From contig OY720350.1 of the NCBI GenBank assembly GCA_963082975.1, positions 51,786,734 to 51,850,733 on the forward strand: DNA of 64,000 bases, written 5' to 3'. The first letter of the stretch is position 1. Each line of letters starts with the position of its first letter. Both the position numbers and the translations under genes were made by a program. The DNA comes from Labia minor. Lineage: Eukaryota > Arthropoda > Insecta > Dermaptera > Spongiphoridae. Shown piece after piece: positions 1-13,000 of the stretch. Under the pieces are notes generated by a model that worked only from the letters and a program-made list of their open reading frames with translations, did not search any database and was not told the DNA's origin.

Positions 1-125
1 GCTTGGAAGACCAAGGACGCAGTGGGTGGACAATGTAGAAAGGGTCGTGAGAGAGATGGGAAAGGGTAGGAGTTGAATGGTTATGGCCAGGATACGGACA
101 CTTGGAGAACTTTCAAGTACACTAG
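1..125 (+). pseudogene. LINE reverse transcriptase 3'-end fragment
   Basis: The plus strand reads GRPRTQWVDNV followed by VVREMGKGRS and then a stop. This matches the C-terminal tail (RPxxRWxDNxxxDLRE pattern) of RTE-like endonuclease/reverse-transcriptase LINE proteins. The piece is cut by the window edge and has stops and frame damage downstream, so it is a dead remnant. Confidence 0.6.
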
Positions 126-1004
126 AGCCACAGAGATAGATTGATAAATTTTCACTGTGAATTTGGTCATCAAAACTTTTGAAAAATCCTCTCCACGCCT
201 ACCAATAAAATATATATAAGTATTCCGCCACTGATTATTTCTATTTATTTACTATTCCAAAGAGGAATTCTTTCAAAGAAATGATTAATCATCTTTACAA
301 ACTTTTTTGGGGAGAGATAATTTTGTAATACGACCTACGTCCAAACATTAGGAACAAACTAAAGTTCTTCTGAATCTACTTTTCCAATCAAAAAAACTTT
401 TACATTTAAATTTAGAAAGAGAGAGAGATAGAGATTCTGTTCATTTAATAGATGGAATAGTAATATTAATACTGTTCATATCATTCATCTAGTGTTATAC
501 TTAAAACATTTATTATATTTAAAAGAATTACATTGCCTTGACTATGTTAAATAATTAATTAAAATAAAACACTATATTAATATATTACAAAAATTCGCAT
601 CAAATTAAAAGATTATTCAGCTAAATTATTTCGTCATCCTCATTACTTTCATGATGTTGTATAATTATCAGCAAACAAGATTTCTTAAAAAGGAATTAAC
701 ATAATTTTACTTTAGATAAAAAAGGAAATTTTAAAATTAAATAAATCTTAAAGAATTTTAACATATGATACATACTTAAGTTAAACTTAACTGGTAAATT
801 TTTTATGGATATCATAGTTAGTAAGATAATAATTATTATTATATATTAATAATTATTTATTAATTGTTCTTAAAACACATTAAAATATCTACATTTTCAA
901 TATTATTCATTGAAATTTATAAAAATTTATTTATATGTTTATCATTTTATATTTTAAATCAATCGATTACACGTGTCTATATTTTATCTATCTATCACTG
1001 TGGG
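126..1004. other. AT-rich intergenic DNA, nothing recognised
   Basis: This stretch is strongly AT-rich with short poly-A and poly-T runs. Short open frames are present but have no conserved motif, splice pattern or repeat structure that I could recognise. Confidence 0.5.
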
Positions 1005-1203
1005 TCTACGGAACTCAAAAGTTCTTGGGCCCAGCAACCTCATTTCTCCAAGTGACCCTATCCTCGGCCATAGACATCCAACTCCAACCCTCTCCCATCT
1101 CTCTCACTTCCCTTCCTACATTGTCCACCCACCCGGTCTTTGATCTTCCAACTGGACGTTTCCCAGTCGGTCTCACCACTAATATATTGTAATATATATG
1201 CAC
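1005..1203 (-). pseudogene. LINE reverse transcriptase C-terminal fragment
   Basis: The minus strand encodes RPTGKRPVGRSKTGWVDNVG followed by REVREMGEGWSWMSMAEDR and VTWRNEVAGPKNF. This is the usual end of RTE-like LINE ORF2 proteins. Only about 60 codons remain and nothing upstream continues the reverse transcriptase. It belongs to the same family as the fragment at the window start, in opposite orientation. Confidence 0.65.
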
Positions 1204-3310
1204 TTTAATAGGGAAATAGCATTATAATGCTATAAATAAACTTGCAAGCTCATAGAAAATAGATAATTAGATACCTGGAAGAAATAACCTGAAGAATCCT
1301 CTCGTGAATTTCTATGTACACCGAACTATCTATATTATCAATAACAGCTAGGTGGACGATCCTTATGCAATTGCTAATTAAATACTAAACCTGATTTAAT
1401 TTATAATATCAAATACATAACTTTATTTTCTAATTAATTACCTTTTTCTAATGTCTAACGATACCAATTATAATTATATTAAATTCTTTAGTTATTAAAT
1501 ATTAATTTTATCTTAATTTAATATTTGATTTTTATTCTAAATTAATTCAACTTTAGCTCTTCCCTTATCAACCGTCACTAGATTCACCAAACAATAATCT
1601 ATTCACAATTACCAGACTGCTACCAAATTAAATTAAACATCAAATTTATTAATTTTAAAACCCATTTTTTCATAATAAACCCTTACTAAGCCCCCATTAT
1701 ACGAAAATATATTTCTCCATTTTTTACCCTCTCATTCTAGCCAGGTGCCCTGCACATCGCAGCGTTCAATTCTAATTATTATAGTACCTGAAGGCTAATA
1801 AAATAAAACATTAGTAATTTCTCTTTTCCGATTCATCATTATCGAATTAATTCAAATAAAACAAAAGGAACTTACAGATTGAAATTCGTTGAAATTATCC
1901 AGAAATTCACCGATTATATCCCTTAGAAAGTGAAATAGATAGCACAAATTGAATCGAAGATAATAATTTGATCTTCCTCCAGTTTGGGATTTATTATAGT
2001 ATAGTTGTGTTGCAATAAACTATTTACCTTCCTATTTGAAGCAACAGAATTATCCCAAAATTTCAACTAAATCATTGATAATATTAGACAATAGGATAGG
2101 ATACCTTTAAACTTGAGAAACGTAAAATGAATGAAGACAACTGTAATGAATTATCTTTTATCAAATTATTCTCACTCAGTTATATTAAGCATGATAAGTT
2201 TAATAAATATTGGCCTTCATTTTTATAATAATCTAAATAAAAAAGAAAAAGAGATTTATTTATTTTTTACATTTTAAAATACAATAATTAATGTAAATAT
2301 GAGTATAAGTAATTATCTATGCCAAACCTTTTAAGTAATCAATAAATTCACATGTGAACATATTTAGACACTTGTAAATTGAGAATAAAATATTAATTTT
2401 ATTTAAAAATTGATAAAAATAAGTATTAAATAAGAATTTTTAAATAAATACAAAATAATTGAAATCATACTACTTTTATTTTAAACATCTTTTAACATAT
2501 TTTATTTTTCTGTATTTTGAATTAAAATTTTAGGTTTTTCAATTTAATAATTCATAAACTTAAATGATATACCGTTAGCATATACATATACATATATATA
2601 TATATTAATAGGTTTATAATATATTAGCATTTTTCTAATTCTAAATTGCATCAGTTGTGTTACATACTTCCAAATTTCTTATAACTTAAAATCACAGAAA
2701 AATATAATTTCATAAATAAAATTATCTTTATATATATATATATATATAAATGCAAACAAATTCTCTCTCCCTCTATCTATTAACTTTTATGAAAAAATTT
2801 CCTTAACACGTCGCAATTCATTTTAATAAAATATACAAACTTAAGATTAACTTACTAATTTTAAATAAATATTGCTAGAGAAAATTTAAATTTAGCTTTG
2901 AAAATAATTTTAGTTAACATTCAAATATTATAAATACAATATGCTATAATAGATAGATATTTAAATCTACAAGATATTAAATAAACTATTAATTTATAAA
3001 TAAAAGCCTTTATTATTTAAAGTATTTTTTACAAATGATAAATAACTTTTTATTTATTATTTTATTGTTCATTAAATGTTAGATTCAATAGTATTATATT
3101 CGTATTATTATCATGTATCCTTCTTTTATATTACAATATATCAAATCTATATTACATAATAAACTTATAATATGACTAATTAATTATTTAATTGTATAAA
3201 GTTTCAAACAAATAAAACTAAAATCGAAATTATTTTACGAAAATATTAAAAAACAACAGAAACAGATGTAGTGAAATCATTAATCTATTTCTGAATTGTG
3301 ATTTGGGTGG
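1204..3310. other. AT-rich intergenic DNA, nothing recognised
   Basis: About 2.1 kb of AT-rich DNA with AT dinucleotide tracts near 2580-2606 and 2732-2750. No gene, RNA or transposon end could be supported. Confidence 0.5.
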
Positions 3311-3317
3311 AATAGTT

Positions 3318-3838
3318 AAATAAGTGGCCAGGTCCGAACCGTCAGACGGTTTGAAGTAAATTAATTTCCAGCTACAGAAACAATTTTAAATAATTTTAAT
3401 ATATCTATTAATGTAATAAAAAACAGATATATAACATAAATATTTTTAATTTTATTTTATTTGTAATATATATGTAAGACCAGGCTGTGACGTCATGAAT
3501 GGCTGGATGACGTCATATAATTTTAAATTAAGAAAAAACTAATAAAGATGATTTTTCTCGTGGATAAAACCAATACAAAGTGCATGATTCGTGGTGAAAT
3601 GTAAAAAATCTCCTCATGTGAAATTTGGTGTGAAAATAACCCTTCCCTTCCTATCGTCGATCGCTAATACTATCACTTCCGGTTTCCGGATTTGCACCAA
3701 AAGTTGATCAATCCATCATACTGATGCATTAAGTAAATATACCAAATTTCATCAAAATCCGTTGAGCCGGTCAAGCTGTACAAATCTATACGGACGGACG
3801 GACGGACAGACATGCTAAAAATACTTTTTACCGACCGA
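3318..3838 (+). repeat. Dispersed repeat A, copy 1 (forward arm)
   Basis: Repeat A recurs across the window (10893, 20787, 21779, 32737, 61765, 63125 and the duplicated copies). It begins near aagtggccaggtccgaacc, carries two TGACGTCA palindromes about 18 bp apart (from about 3488), a cacttccggtttccgg box, an aaatttcatcaaaatccg box and a GGAC tetranucleotide run. No protein is encoded. This copy lacks the last ~80 bp and runs straight into an inverted copy. The class is unknown; the gtttcatcaaaat-type box before a GGAC/CAGA run resembles ends of non-autonomous Helitron-like or RTE-derived elements. Confidence 0.75.
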
Positions 3839-4087
3839 CGATAGTAAGGGAGGTATTGTTTTCACACCAAATTTCACATGTGGAGATTTTTACATATCTC
3901 CACGAATCATGCATTTTCTTAACAGAAAAAAGTATTTTTAGCATGATGTCTGTCCGTCTGTCCGTCCGTATAGATGTGTACAGCCTGAACGGCTTAACGG
4001 ATTTTGATGAAATTTGGTATATTTACTTAATGCATCAGTGGGATGAATTGATCAACTTTTGGTGCAAATCCGGAAACCGGAAGTGGA
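3839..4087 (-). repeat. Dispersed repeat A, inverted copy
   Basis: This is the reverse complement of the 3' half of repeat A: GTCTGTCCGTC run, aacggattttgatgaaattt box, then ggtgcaaatccggaaaccgg. It abuts the forward copy ending at 3838 and with it makes a hairpin-capable inverted pair (arms about 3680-3800 and 3965-4085). Its outer edge lies inside the last coding exon of the FLVCR-like gene and supplies that gene's stop codon. Confidence 0.75.
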
Positions 4088-7000
4088 AGTTTCCAAATTA
4101 TTAATTGGTTGATAATTTAAATTCTTATTGGTTTCTTTCATTGCTCTTTGCCTTCTTAAATCCGATTTAATAAAAATAAAAACTGTCATCCCAAGAAAGA
4201 AAAGTCCTGAAAATACTAAATTAGATATTTTATAACCATACGTGTCGATAATTATTCGCATTGTTGGTATAAAAATTAATGTAAATATTTGAGAAATTGC
4301 AATTAAACTTGCAGATGAAGTACTCGGTTTTTCAGGATAAGTTAATTCAACAGTGAAATCAATACCAGTTTGAAGAAATCCAAATATAAAGAATCTAAAA
4401 ATATCAAATTATTTTATTTTCTTTGAAAATATTTTAATATTTTTTTTTATTTTGATAATTGATTACAAAACGGGAAGCTTCATGGATTTGGATGAAACTT
4501 TGCCAGTGGATTCCTTTTTTAATTCCAAAGAAACTTTCCTTATGCAATATTCTCGGTCTCTTCTAGTTTACGAAATAAAAATTTTTTTCAGTTTGACAGG
4601 TTAGGTGGTTATGAACGTCGAAATGTGTAGCCATTAAGTAATGTATTATTGATTAATTCACTAATTATTCACTTTTTCACATTTTTTTTTTGTTTTTCCA
4701 GTTCGGCTTGGATATATGAAAATTAAAAAATTAATTAATTAAGTAATTTTCCTATATCCAAACGGAACTGAAAAAAACCCCGTGAAAATTAGAGGAGTCC
4801 TCTGCTGGCCAAATGAATAAAACATGGTAGCTAAACTGAATATCAATGGGTTTATATGAAAATTTTAATAATTTTTATCTCGTAAACTAAAAAAGATCGA
4901 GAAATATTGCATAAGAAAAGTTTCTTTGGAATCAAAAAAAGAATCACTGACAAAGTTTCATCCAAATTGCTGAGGCTTTCCGTTTTATAAAGAATTACCT
5001 TTATTTTTATTAAAAATAAATATTACCCCAAAAAAGTTGCAATAATACATGTTGCTATTTTATTCTTTATTTCAATAACAAATGTAAATGTCAGGTATAA
5101 TAATCCAGTAGAAAAATAAAGAAAACAAGTAATTAATCTAAACAAAAGAAAAATAAGAAATAAAAGTGAAAATTAATAAAATATTTATTTAATTATTTAA
5201 GTGGGGAAAATCTATTATTGTTTGGTTGTATAAGTATCGTATAAATCAAAATAAAATGAAATAAAAATTAGTTGATATCATATATGTTATAAGGCTTAAA
5301 ATATTAGTTTATTTATTAATATAGATTGAAGATAATCCATAATGGGAGGAAAATAAAATAAGAATAATCCTTAAAGAAAATTGTGGTGAATCTTAATTAT
5401 ATAAAAATAGATAGAAATTAAATAAATATGACTATCTAAAAACTTGAAATTGATTGAAATATATATATGTAATATAAGGTGAATGTACCAGTAGTTGACA
5501 CTTGAACATTTAATATTGGATAATAAGACTTTTATCTGTCTAAACTTTTCTAAATGAAAGTAATTCCTTCTCTATTGAAGTTGTGTAAATATAAAAGTTT
5601 TGAGTAACCGTCTGAGTAAACGGCACAATTACTTTTTATAGAATCGAACAAATGAATATTTTAATATTTTGTTCTTCGAATGCTTAAACTGCACTAATTT
5701 TAATTTTTATTTTTGTTCTTTAGTATTAACATCAATATTAAATATTATTAATTGAATGTCCATATTACCTAATCTTAAGGGTGTCAACTAATGGTGCTTT
5801 TAGATGCTAATGTTAAAAAAATATAAAAAATAAAAGAAATAGAAAATTGCATTGGTTTGCAGATAAATTCTTCACTATTAACCAATGAATCATATCATCC
5901 AAAACTCAAATTGATTTCTGATAAAAAACAGAAGATATCAATTTTTTCTCATAAAGTTGTCCTTATAGTGTTAACTACTGATACATTCACCTTATATCAG
6001 CGGTCGGGGAACTTTTTTAATCATTACCCCAAAATATTTTTGTGTAAGTTGATATTACCCCATGGTGAAGAGCAAAAAAAAAACCGAAATCGCCTCTTTT
6101 TAGCATATTTTCTATTATAGCCCTCATGATAATTTTGAAAAGAAAACAATAACTAAAAATTTAATTTTCAAAAATACTAACAAGTTTATAAAATAGCAAA
6201 TTAAAATATATACTTTCTACTCACAAAAGTTTCATTTTTAGTCCATGGTTAATTTACCCCGGTTCTCCGACCGCTGCCTTATATAATATATATATATTAT
6301 ACCGGGACCCCGAGCCTCGGCTCGGTACTTAAGTTAAAAAAAATGATTCATTATTATTGGGTTTGGCTGGTAATATTAATACCTGGGATACCGAGCTGTC
6401 GCTCGAAAAAATGTTTAGACATTATTATAGACATTTTCATTCTGTAAATTAAATAATTTTATTTCATTTAAATAAATATCTATTTTTAAATAATTTTTCT
6501 CTACATTATTTATCTAATTCTGACAATATATTAAGATCACACCGGGACCCCGAGCCTCGGCTAGGTAATTAAGTTAAAAAAAAATAATTCATTATTATAT
6601 TGGGTTTGGCTGGTAATATTAATACTTGGGACACCGAGCTGATATACAATTCTTTAATTATTTATTACAATTATTAAATGTTGCATCATTGCATGGAACT
6701 TGGGGTCCTCAATAATACATAAATATGTATTATTAGATATGTTTCTAAGCAAAATTAAATAATAAAAATTTATAAAAAATAAAAAAAAAATTTGAATTAA
6801 TATTAAATTATTAGTTAATGACTAATAAGTAATTAATAAAATAAAAAAAATAAAATTTATTACAATATTACAATTATTAAATGTTGCATCATTTTAATTA
6901 ATAAAATAAAATAAAAGAAATTAAATTTAATCAAAGAACAATGAATAAATAAATATAAAATAATAGATAAAAAAAAAAAAAATTTTTTTCCGCCGGTTTC

Positions 7001-10000
7001 GATCCTGCTAAGTTGACTATTCAAAACAGTGCCTTTACCCAATAGACTAATATATTTAGATGATTAAAATGACATTTTTAATCTCTTTGCAAGAATTATA
7101 TGTTTTTTTTGTTTTTGTTTTTGTTTTTTTTGAGAGTGATTAATAAATATATATATATATTTTATTAAAAATAAATATTTTTAATTTTATTTTGAAATTA
7201 AATAATGAATTTTAAAATATTTTAAATATATAAAAAAATGTTAATACAATTCATTTAAAAAAAAGCGGGAATCAACCAACCGTATTTTTTTGTTAATAAT
7301 TAATTAATTAAGATTAATAAATATATATATATATATATATATTATTAAAAATAAATATTTTTAATTTTATTTCGAAATTTATTTTATTTTAAAATATTTT
7401 AAATATAAAAAAAATATTAATTGAAGTAAAATTGATGACGTCACACCCATATATAATTTTCAATTAAGAAATTAATAATGAAGCTGTAAGTTTCAAGAGA
7501 TGTGATCAATAAAACTCAATTTTTCTTTATAAATACTATATCTAGTGTAAATTTGAAAAAAATCGTTAGAGCGGTTTTTGAGAACCAATGGTTATATATA
7601 TATACAAATATATATACAATTTTAGCTAGCATAATAAGATAAGATATATCAATAATTAATATAGACTTACTTGAATTTTCTTGTCCTATCAATTATTTGA
7701 GCCCAAACAATTGAACCAATTATACCTATAATATTAAAAAGATTACCAATTAACCCAGCAAATTTATGAGATCCCTAAAAAAAATATTATTGTAATTAAA
7801 ATTTTATTTACATTTACTCATTAATGTATATTGTAATGATATAATATTGATTATATATACTGAGTTATTGTGAAATATATTTTCTAATAATAAAATATTT
7901 ACATTGGTATATATTTAGGTAAATATTTTTTTTAATAAACCGAAGATAGGAAATATGTAAAAATGTATACTTTAATTTAATATTAGTTTAGTATATCTTA
8001 TTACATCGAAATAGTTTAAGGTAATTTCTCCCACATGAATTGTTATGGTGTATTGCAATCCACACATTAATCCATAAGCAAATAATATAATTAAAAAATT
8101 TATATTTTTACATAATCTTCTTAGTGAATTAATAAATTGAGTTAAAGTTTCCAATTCAGTAGTGTTAGTTTGTGCAGCACTTGGTGGTGTAGGTGGTTTT
8201 GATTTAAATACTAAAACAATACATTTAAGAATATTAGTAAGATTAAAAAAACATTCATACATTAAATTAGAAGAGAAGTAAAAAATCTCCAAGTGTAAAA
8301 TTAAAATTAAAAAAAAAACTTTGATATAAACCTATAAACCATTTAGAACTCAATATTTCGTAGAAAAGTATAAAGAAAATAAATAAAATTTGAATTGACT
8401 CTTAATTATTCTTTGAAAAAGACTAATCTTTGTTTATTAAGTAACAAATAGCTTATGTTTTGGGTATTAATGGTCTCTCATTTTCCTGGGAGATTTAAAT
8501 GTTCGAGAGTACTTACCAAAAATTATTAAAATCAAGATTAATATTTGTAAAATGGTTAAATAAAGAAAAAGATAAAAGAGATCATTCCCGATTTCATCAA
8601 GATTATCGCTATTTCGTACAAGAATAGGACTAATCACATAAGAAGCAGAGAGTCCAAATTGTAAGCCAAAAAAACCGATAGCAGTTATCGTTGCAGCTTG
8701 ATTTAAAGGAAACCAAGTTGCAGCAAGATACGATGGAACAGGTAAAATGAAAATCTGTAAATGAGATATTAGTGTTTAATCATTAAAAGTATTCAATGTA
8801 TATATAAATTATTTAAAGTTATAAATAATCATTTCATGAATTTTTAAATAAAAAAAAATGAATCAAAAAATTATTGTGAGAAGAATAAGGAAACAATGGA
8901 TAGATAATATAAGGAGAGTCCTGAGGGAGTTGGACGTAGGTTGCTTTGAAGAGACGGTTGGTGAAATGTGGTTGCTGCACAAAAGAAATTTCGAGAGTTC
9001 TTAAAAGCCTCAGAGATTGAAAGGTATGTTTAAATCATAGGAACTCATGTCTCTCTCTTTTGCTTTCCTTCTATATCATTATACACCTTTCATTAATTCA
9101 GTGGCGTACCTAGAACTTTTGCCGCCCGGGGCGATATCTAGTTTGCCGCCCTTTCTATTATAAGTCAATCAAATAGTGGTTTTTATAAATAATATTTAAT
9201 CAATATTAATTAATACACAGGAACTGACAAGCCCTGGTTCTATACAACCCTGCACCAGTAGGACTACTTCAAAAACAAGCAACACAAGCAACATAGGATC
9301 GTGATGAAAATAACTCCAGGTGGTACCAAATCTACCCGTCACCTGGAGGATCCGGATCTTCACGAGCACTCAAAAAGAAGAATAAAAGTTAACACTTAAA
9401 GAACATTCATATATAAGCGGGCACACTTAACATCAATACCCTTGTATATGGGAGCTTTGCGAGATCCTAGATGGTCCAGACGCAAATAATAATAATAATA
9501 ATAATAATAAATAATAATTAAAAAATACACAGAGTAAATTTTTTTACACATATTTGTATGCACTCGTAAACATATTTATATAATATTTACTCTTCTAGCT
9601 TTCATACTAGAAAAATCGTGTATAATGCTCTCAAAATTTATATTATTTGTAATTTCTTGTTCTATTGACAATATTGCAAGATTTTTAGTCTTAATTGACT
9701 CATTGTAGAACGAAGATCATTTTGCTGAACAAAATCTTAATGATGCGTTTACGAATTCAACGAATTTTAATGAATACAATAAAATAAAATTATTATCCTG
9801 TTCTTGGAATTAGAATTCCAAATTTACACTAAAATGCATTTATATACACCGAGGAATAATATTCGAAATCATATAGTTAATCATAATTTATATAAATCAA
9901 ATAGTAAACTTATAATAATCATAATAATCATTTATTATTCAAGAAAGAAAAAAAATAAATATGAAATGAATAAGTTGCTTTTTACAACTATAACTAAATA

Positions 10001-13000
10001 TAAAAAATGCCGCCCCAAGATAAGTGGCGCCCGGTGCGGACCGCACCCCCCCCCCTAGGTACGCCACTGCATTAATTTATAATAGAAAAGTATATTAAAA
10101 TGAATCTTAAGGAGTATTGTATTTCATTATATCAATATTCAAGATATAATTAATTTAGTTATTAAATTAAAAAATAAGAAGAAAAACCAAAATGAATGTT
10201 TTAATTTTCTGAATGAAATAAAGAAAATCTAAAACTATTAGATTCAGACATCTATTGACTAAATAAAAATATTATAAAAAATATTAAATAAAATAAATAC
10301 AGTAAACCCCCTTAGTACGAACTCGTTTATATCGAACTAAATCTACGGTCCCTTCAGAATTGTATGTGGTTATTATTTATAACCTCCGATAAAATGAGTT
10401 ATTACAATTAATGAACAATTTTTATGGGCTCTATAAACTATTACCCCTCATTATAACAAACTGATTACTCACTAACTTATATATCAACAAATTTATTTTC
10501 AAATACATAAAACAAAGAAACAGGGCGGTACTTTTGTCGGCATTATTTTTTTTACGGATTAGGGCTTCTATGATCTTTTATTCTTTTGCAGACTAGAATT
10601 GATGGTATGAAGATATCGTTATATCTTCCTTGGATTCGCAGCAACAACCAATTAAAGCTTCTTATGAGTCTGATGATGATGACGATGTAATAATTAGGTC
10701 AACAAAATCAGAGACAAACGACGCTCTCGATGTAATTCAACGATTTTCAATGAGTTCAAATGTATCCCATGAATTTACTGAAGCCCTGGACATCATTAGA
10801 CTGTATTGAGCAACCCTTCTCAAGTCCAAATGGCATTACATTTTATCAAAAGTTATTTCGAATCAACCTATTGTATCGGTAATATTAAATTGAATAAGTT
10901 GACCTGTGGCCAGGTCCGAACCGACCGACGGTTTGAAATAAATTAATTCCCAGCTACAGAAACAATTTCAAATAATTTTAATATATCTATTAATGTAATA
11001 AAAAACAGATATGGATATAACATAAATATTTTTAATTTTATTTTATTTATAATATATAGCTGAAGTAGCCGGCGTTACCCGAGGCTGTGATGTCATGAAG
11101 GGCTGGGTGACGTCATATAATCTTAAATTAAGAAAAACATAATGAAGATGATTTTTCCCGAGGATAAAACCAATACATTCGTGGTGATATGTAAAAAAAT
11201 CTCCTTATGTGAAATTTGGTGCGAAAATAACCCTTCCCTTCTTATCGTCGATCGCTAATACTACCACTTCCGGTTTCCGGAATTGCACCAAAAGTTGATC
11301 AATTCATCCCACTGATGCATTAAGTAAATATACCAAATTTCATCAAAATCGGTTGAGCCGTTCAGGCTGTACACATCTATACGGACGGACGGACAGACGG
11401 ACGGACGGACAGACATCATGCTAAAAATACTTTTTTCTGTTAAGAAAATGCATGATTCGTGGAGATATGTAAAAATCTCCACATGTGAAATTTGGTGTGA
11501 AAACAATACCTCCCTTACTATCGTCGGTCGGTAAAAATCCTGAAGACTCCAGTAAAGCAAATCCCTTTGAATAAATTACTTTAGAATTCATTGATACAGA
11601 TGTTTTTAATTCATTATTTTAACACATATACAGTGAAACAGGATTATGAGTATTTTTGGGTTTACGATTTTTTCGGGTCACGAACTTGAGTCTTCTGTTT
11701 CCATTTACGAGCAAAATTTCGGGTTACAAGTTTCTTGAGCGCTTTTAGTGGGATTTTTCTTCCACTGCGCTGCCTACTCTGCACACTATACCTTGTGTTT
11801 ATCTTACAATTAGATCAGTACTCAGTGCGTGGATCGACGAAGAGTTGTTTACTCAATGGTTATACTGTTCTACTGGTCATGAGATAAAACAATATCATAA
11901 TCTTCCTCTGAAAATCATGCTATTTATGGATAATGCTCCTGTCCACATAAAGAGAGTACAGGATAACATTTTGGGTAGTTTAGCTTTAAACAAATTGCAT
12001 TCGTTCAACACAACTCCTATCCTGAGAGAAAAGCTAGGGATGATGAATGTGAAATAGAATATTTTTAGGTCTGAAAAGAATTAATATCATTTACATTAGT
12101 TATTATGTGAAAACTTACTTCGGTTTACAAACATTTTGGGTTACGAGTCACATTCTGAAACGAACGAATTAGCTCGTAACCTGAGGTTCTAAAATATAGA
12201 TTGTATTAAGATTAGTTTACTTAAAAATTTCTTACCAAACTACTTCCACAAATGAATTGTGAAAACAATGCAAGCCAAAATCTATCTGGATGAAATGATC
12301 CCATTCTTATACAAGCACCAATGGTAGTAATAACCGAACTAAGAATCGTGCATCGTTGTAAACCCAATCGGTTAACAATATAAATCCCAGGTAGAAAAAG
12401 TATAAAAAACGTAATAAAATTAGCTAATTTCAACCATTGCAACGATTGGGATGAAATTGAATAATATTTCTATATATTAAAAAAAAAGCATAAGTAAATT
12501 AGAAAATTATATTGCATTATTATTAATATTATATAAGTATCTTTATTTAATTGGTAGAATTTGTTGATAAATAAAAAAATTTAACCTAATAATGCAAACA
12601 ATGTTTGTTATTTATTAATTAATAATCAATTATTCATCATCAAAATTAAATTAAATAATTAAAGTTTTAATTTATAAAACTAGTATTTTAATAGTTATGT
12701 TATATGGATGTGAGACGTACGTCGATGTCTGGTAGATGATAATGGATTTGGAAAATAAAATGTTCCGCCAATTTTATGGACCGAATCTGCATATTACTGA
12801 AGACCGGCGGTAATTACATATTGATTATATGATATCTTTGGATCCCCAAATACGAGGTATGATAAAAAATTGGTTCAAAATTTTGAATTTTCAACACAAT
12901 ATATTTTATTTGTCATTATGTATAATGTCGCAATATTTAAATTTTAGTCACTGTGTATAGTTTCCAATGAATATAGCCTAGTTTACACGGGCTTAGTACT

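Noticed and set aside
4052-4261. Short separate minus-strand gene of 69 codons
   Set aside because: It is the end of the last exon of the FLVCR-like transporter, shown by phase continuity over seven exons.
6985-7050. Functional tRNA gene on the minus strand
   Set aside because: The B box fits but the A box is poor and the acceptor and anticodon stems do not pair well. At most a SINE head.
11386-11412. Tandem GGAC/AGAC units as a CRISPR-like array
   Set aside because: Units are four bases with no spacers; this is a microsatellite inside repeat A in a eukaryotic genome.
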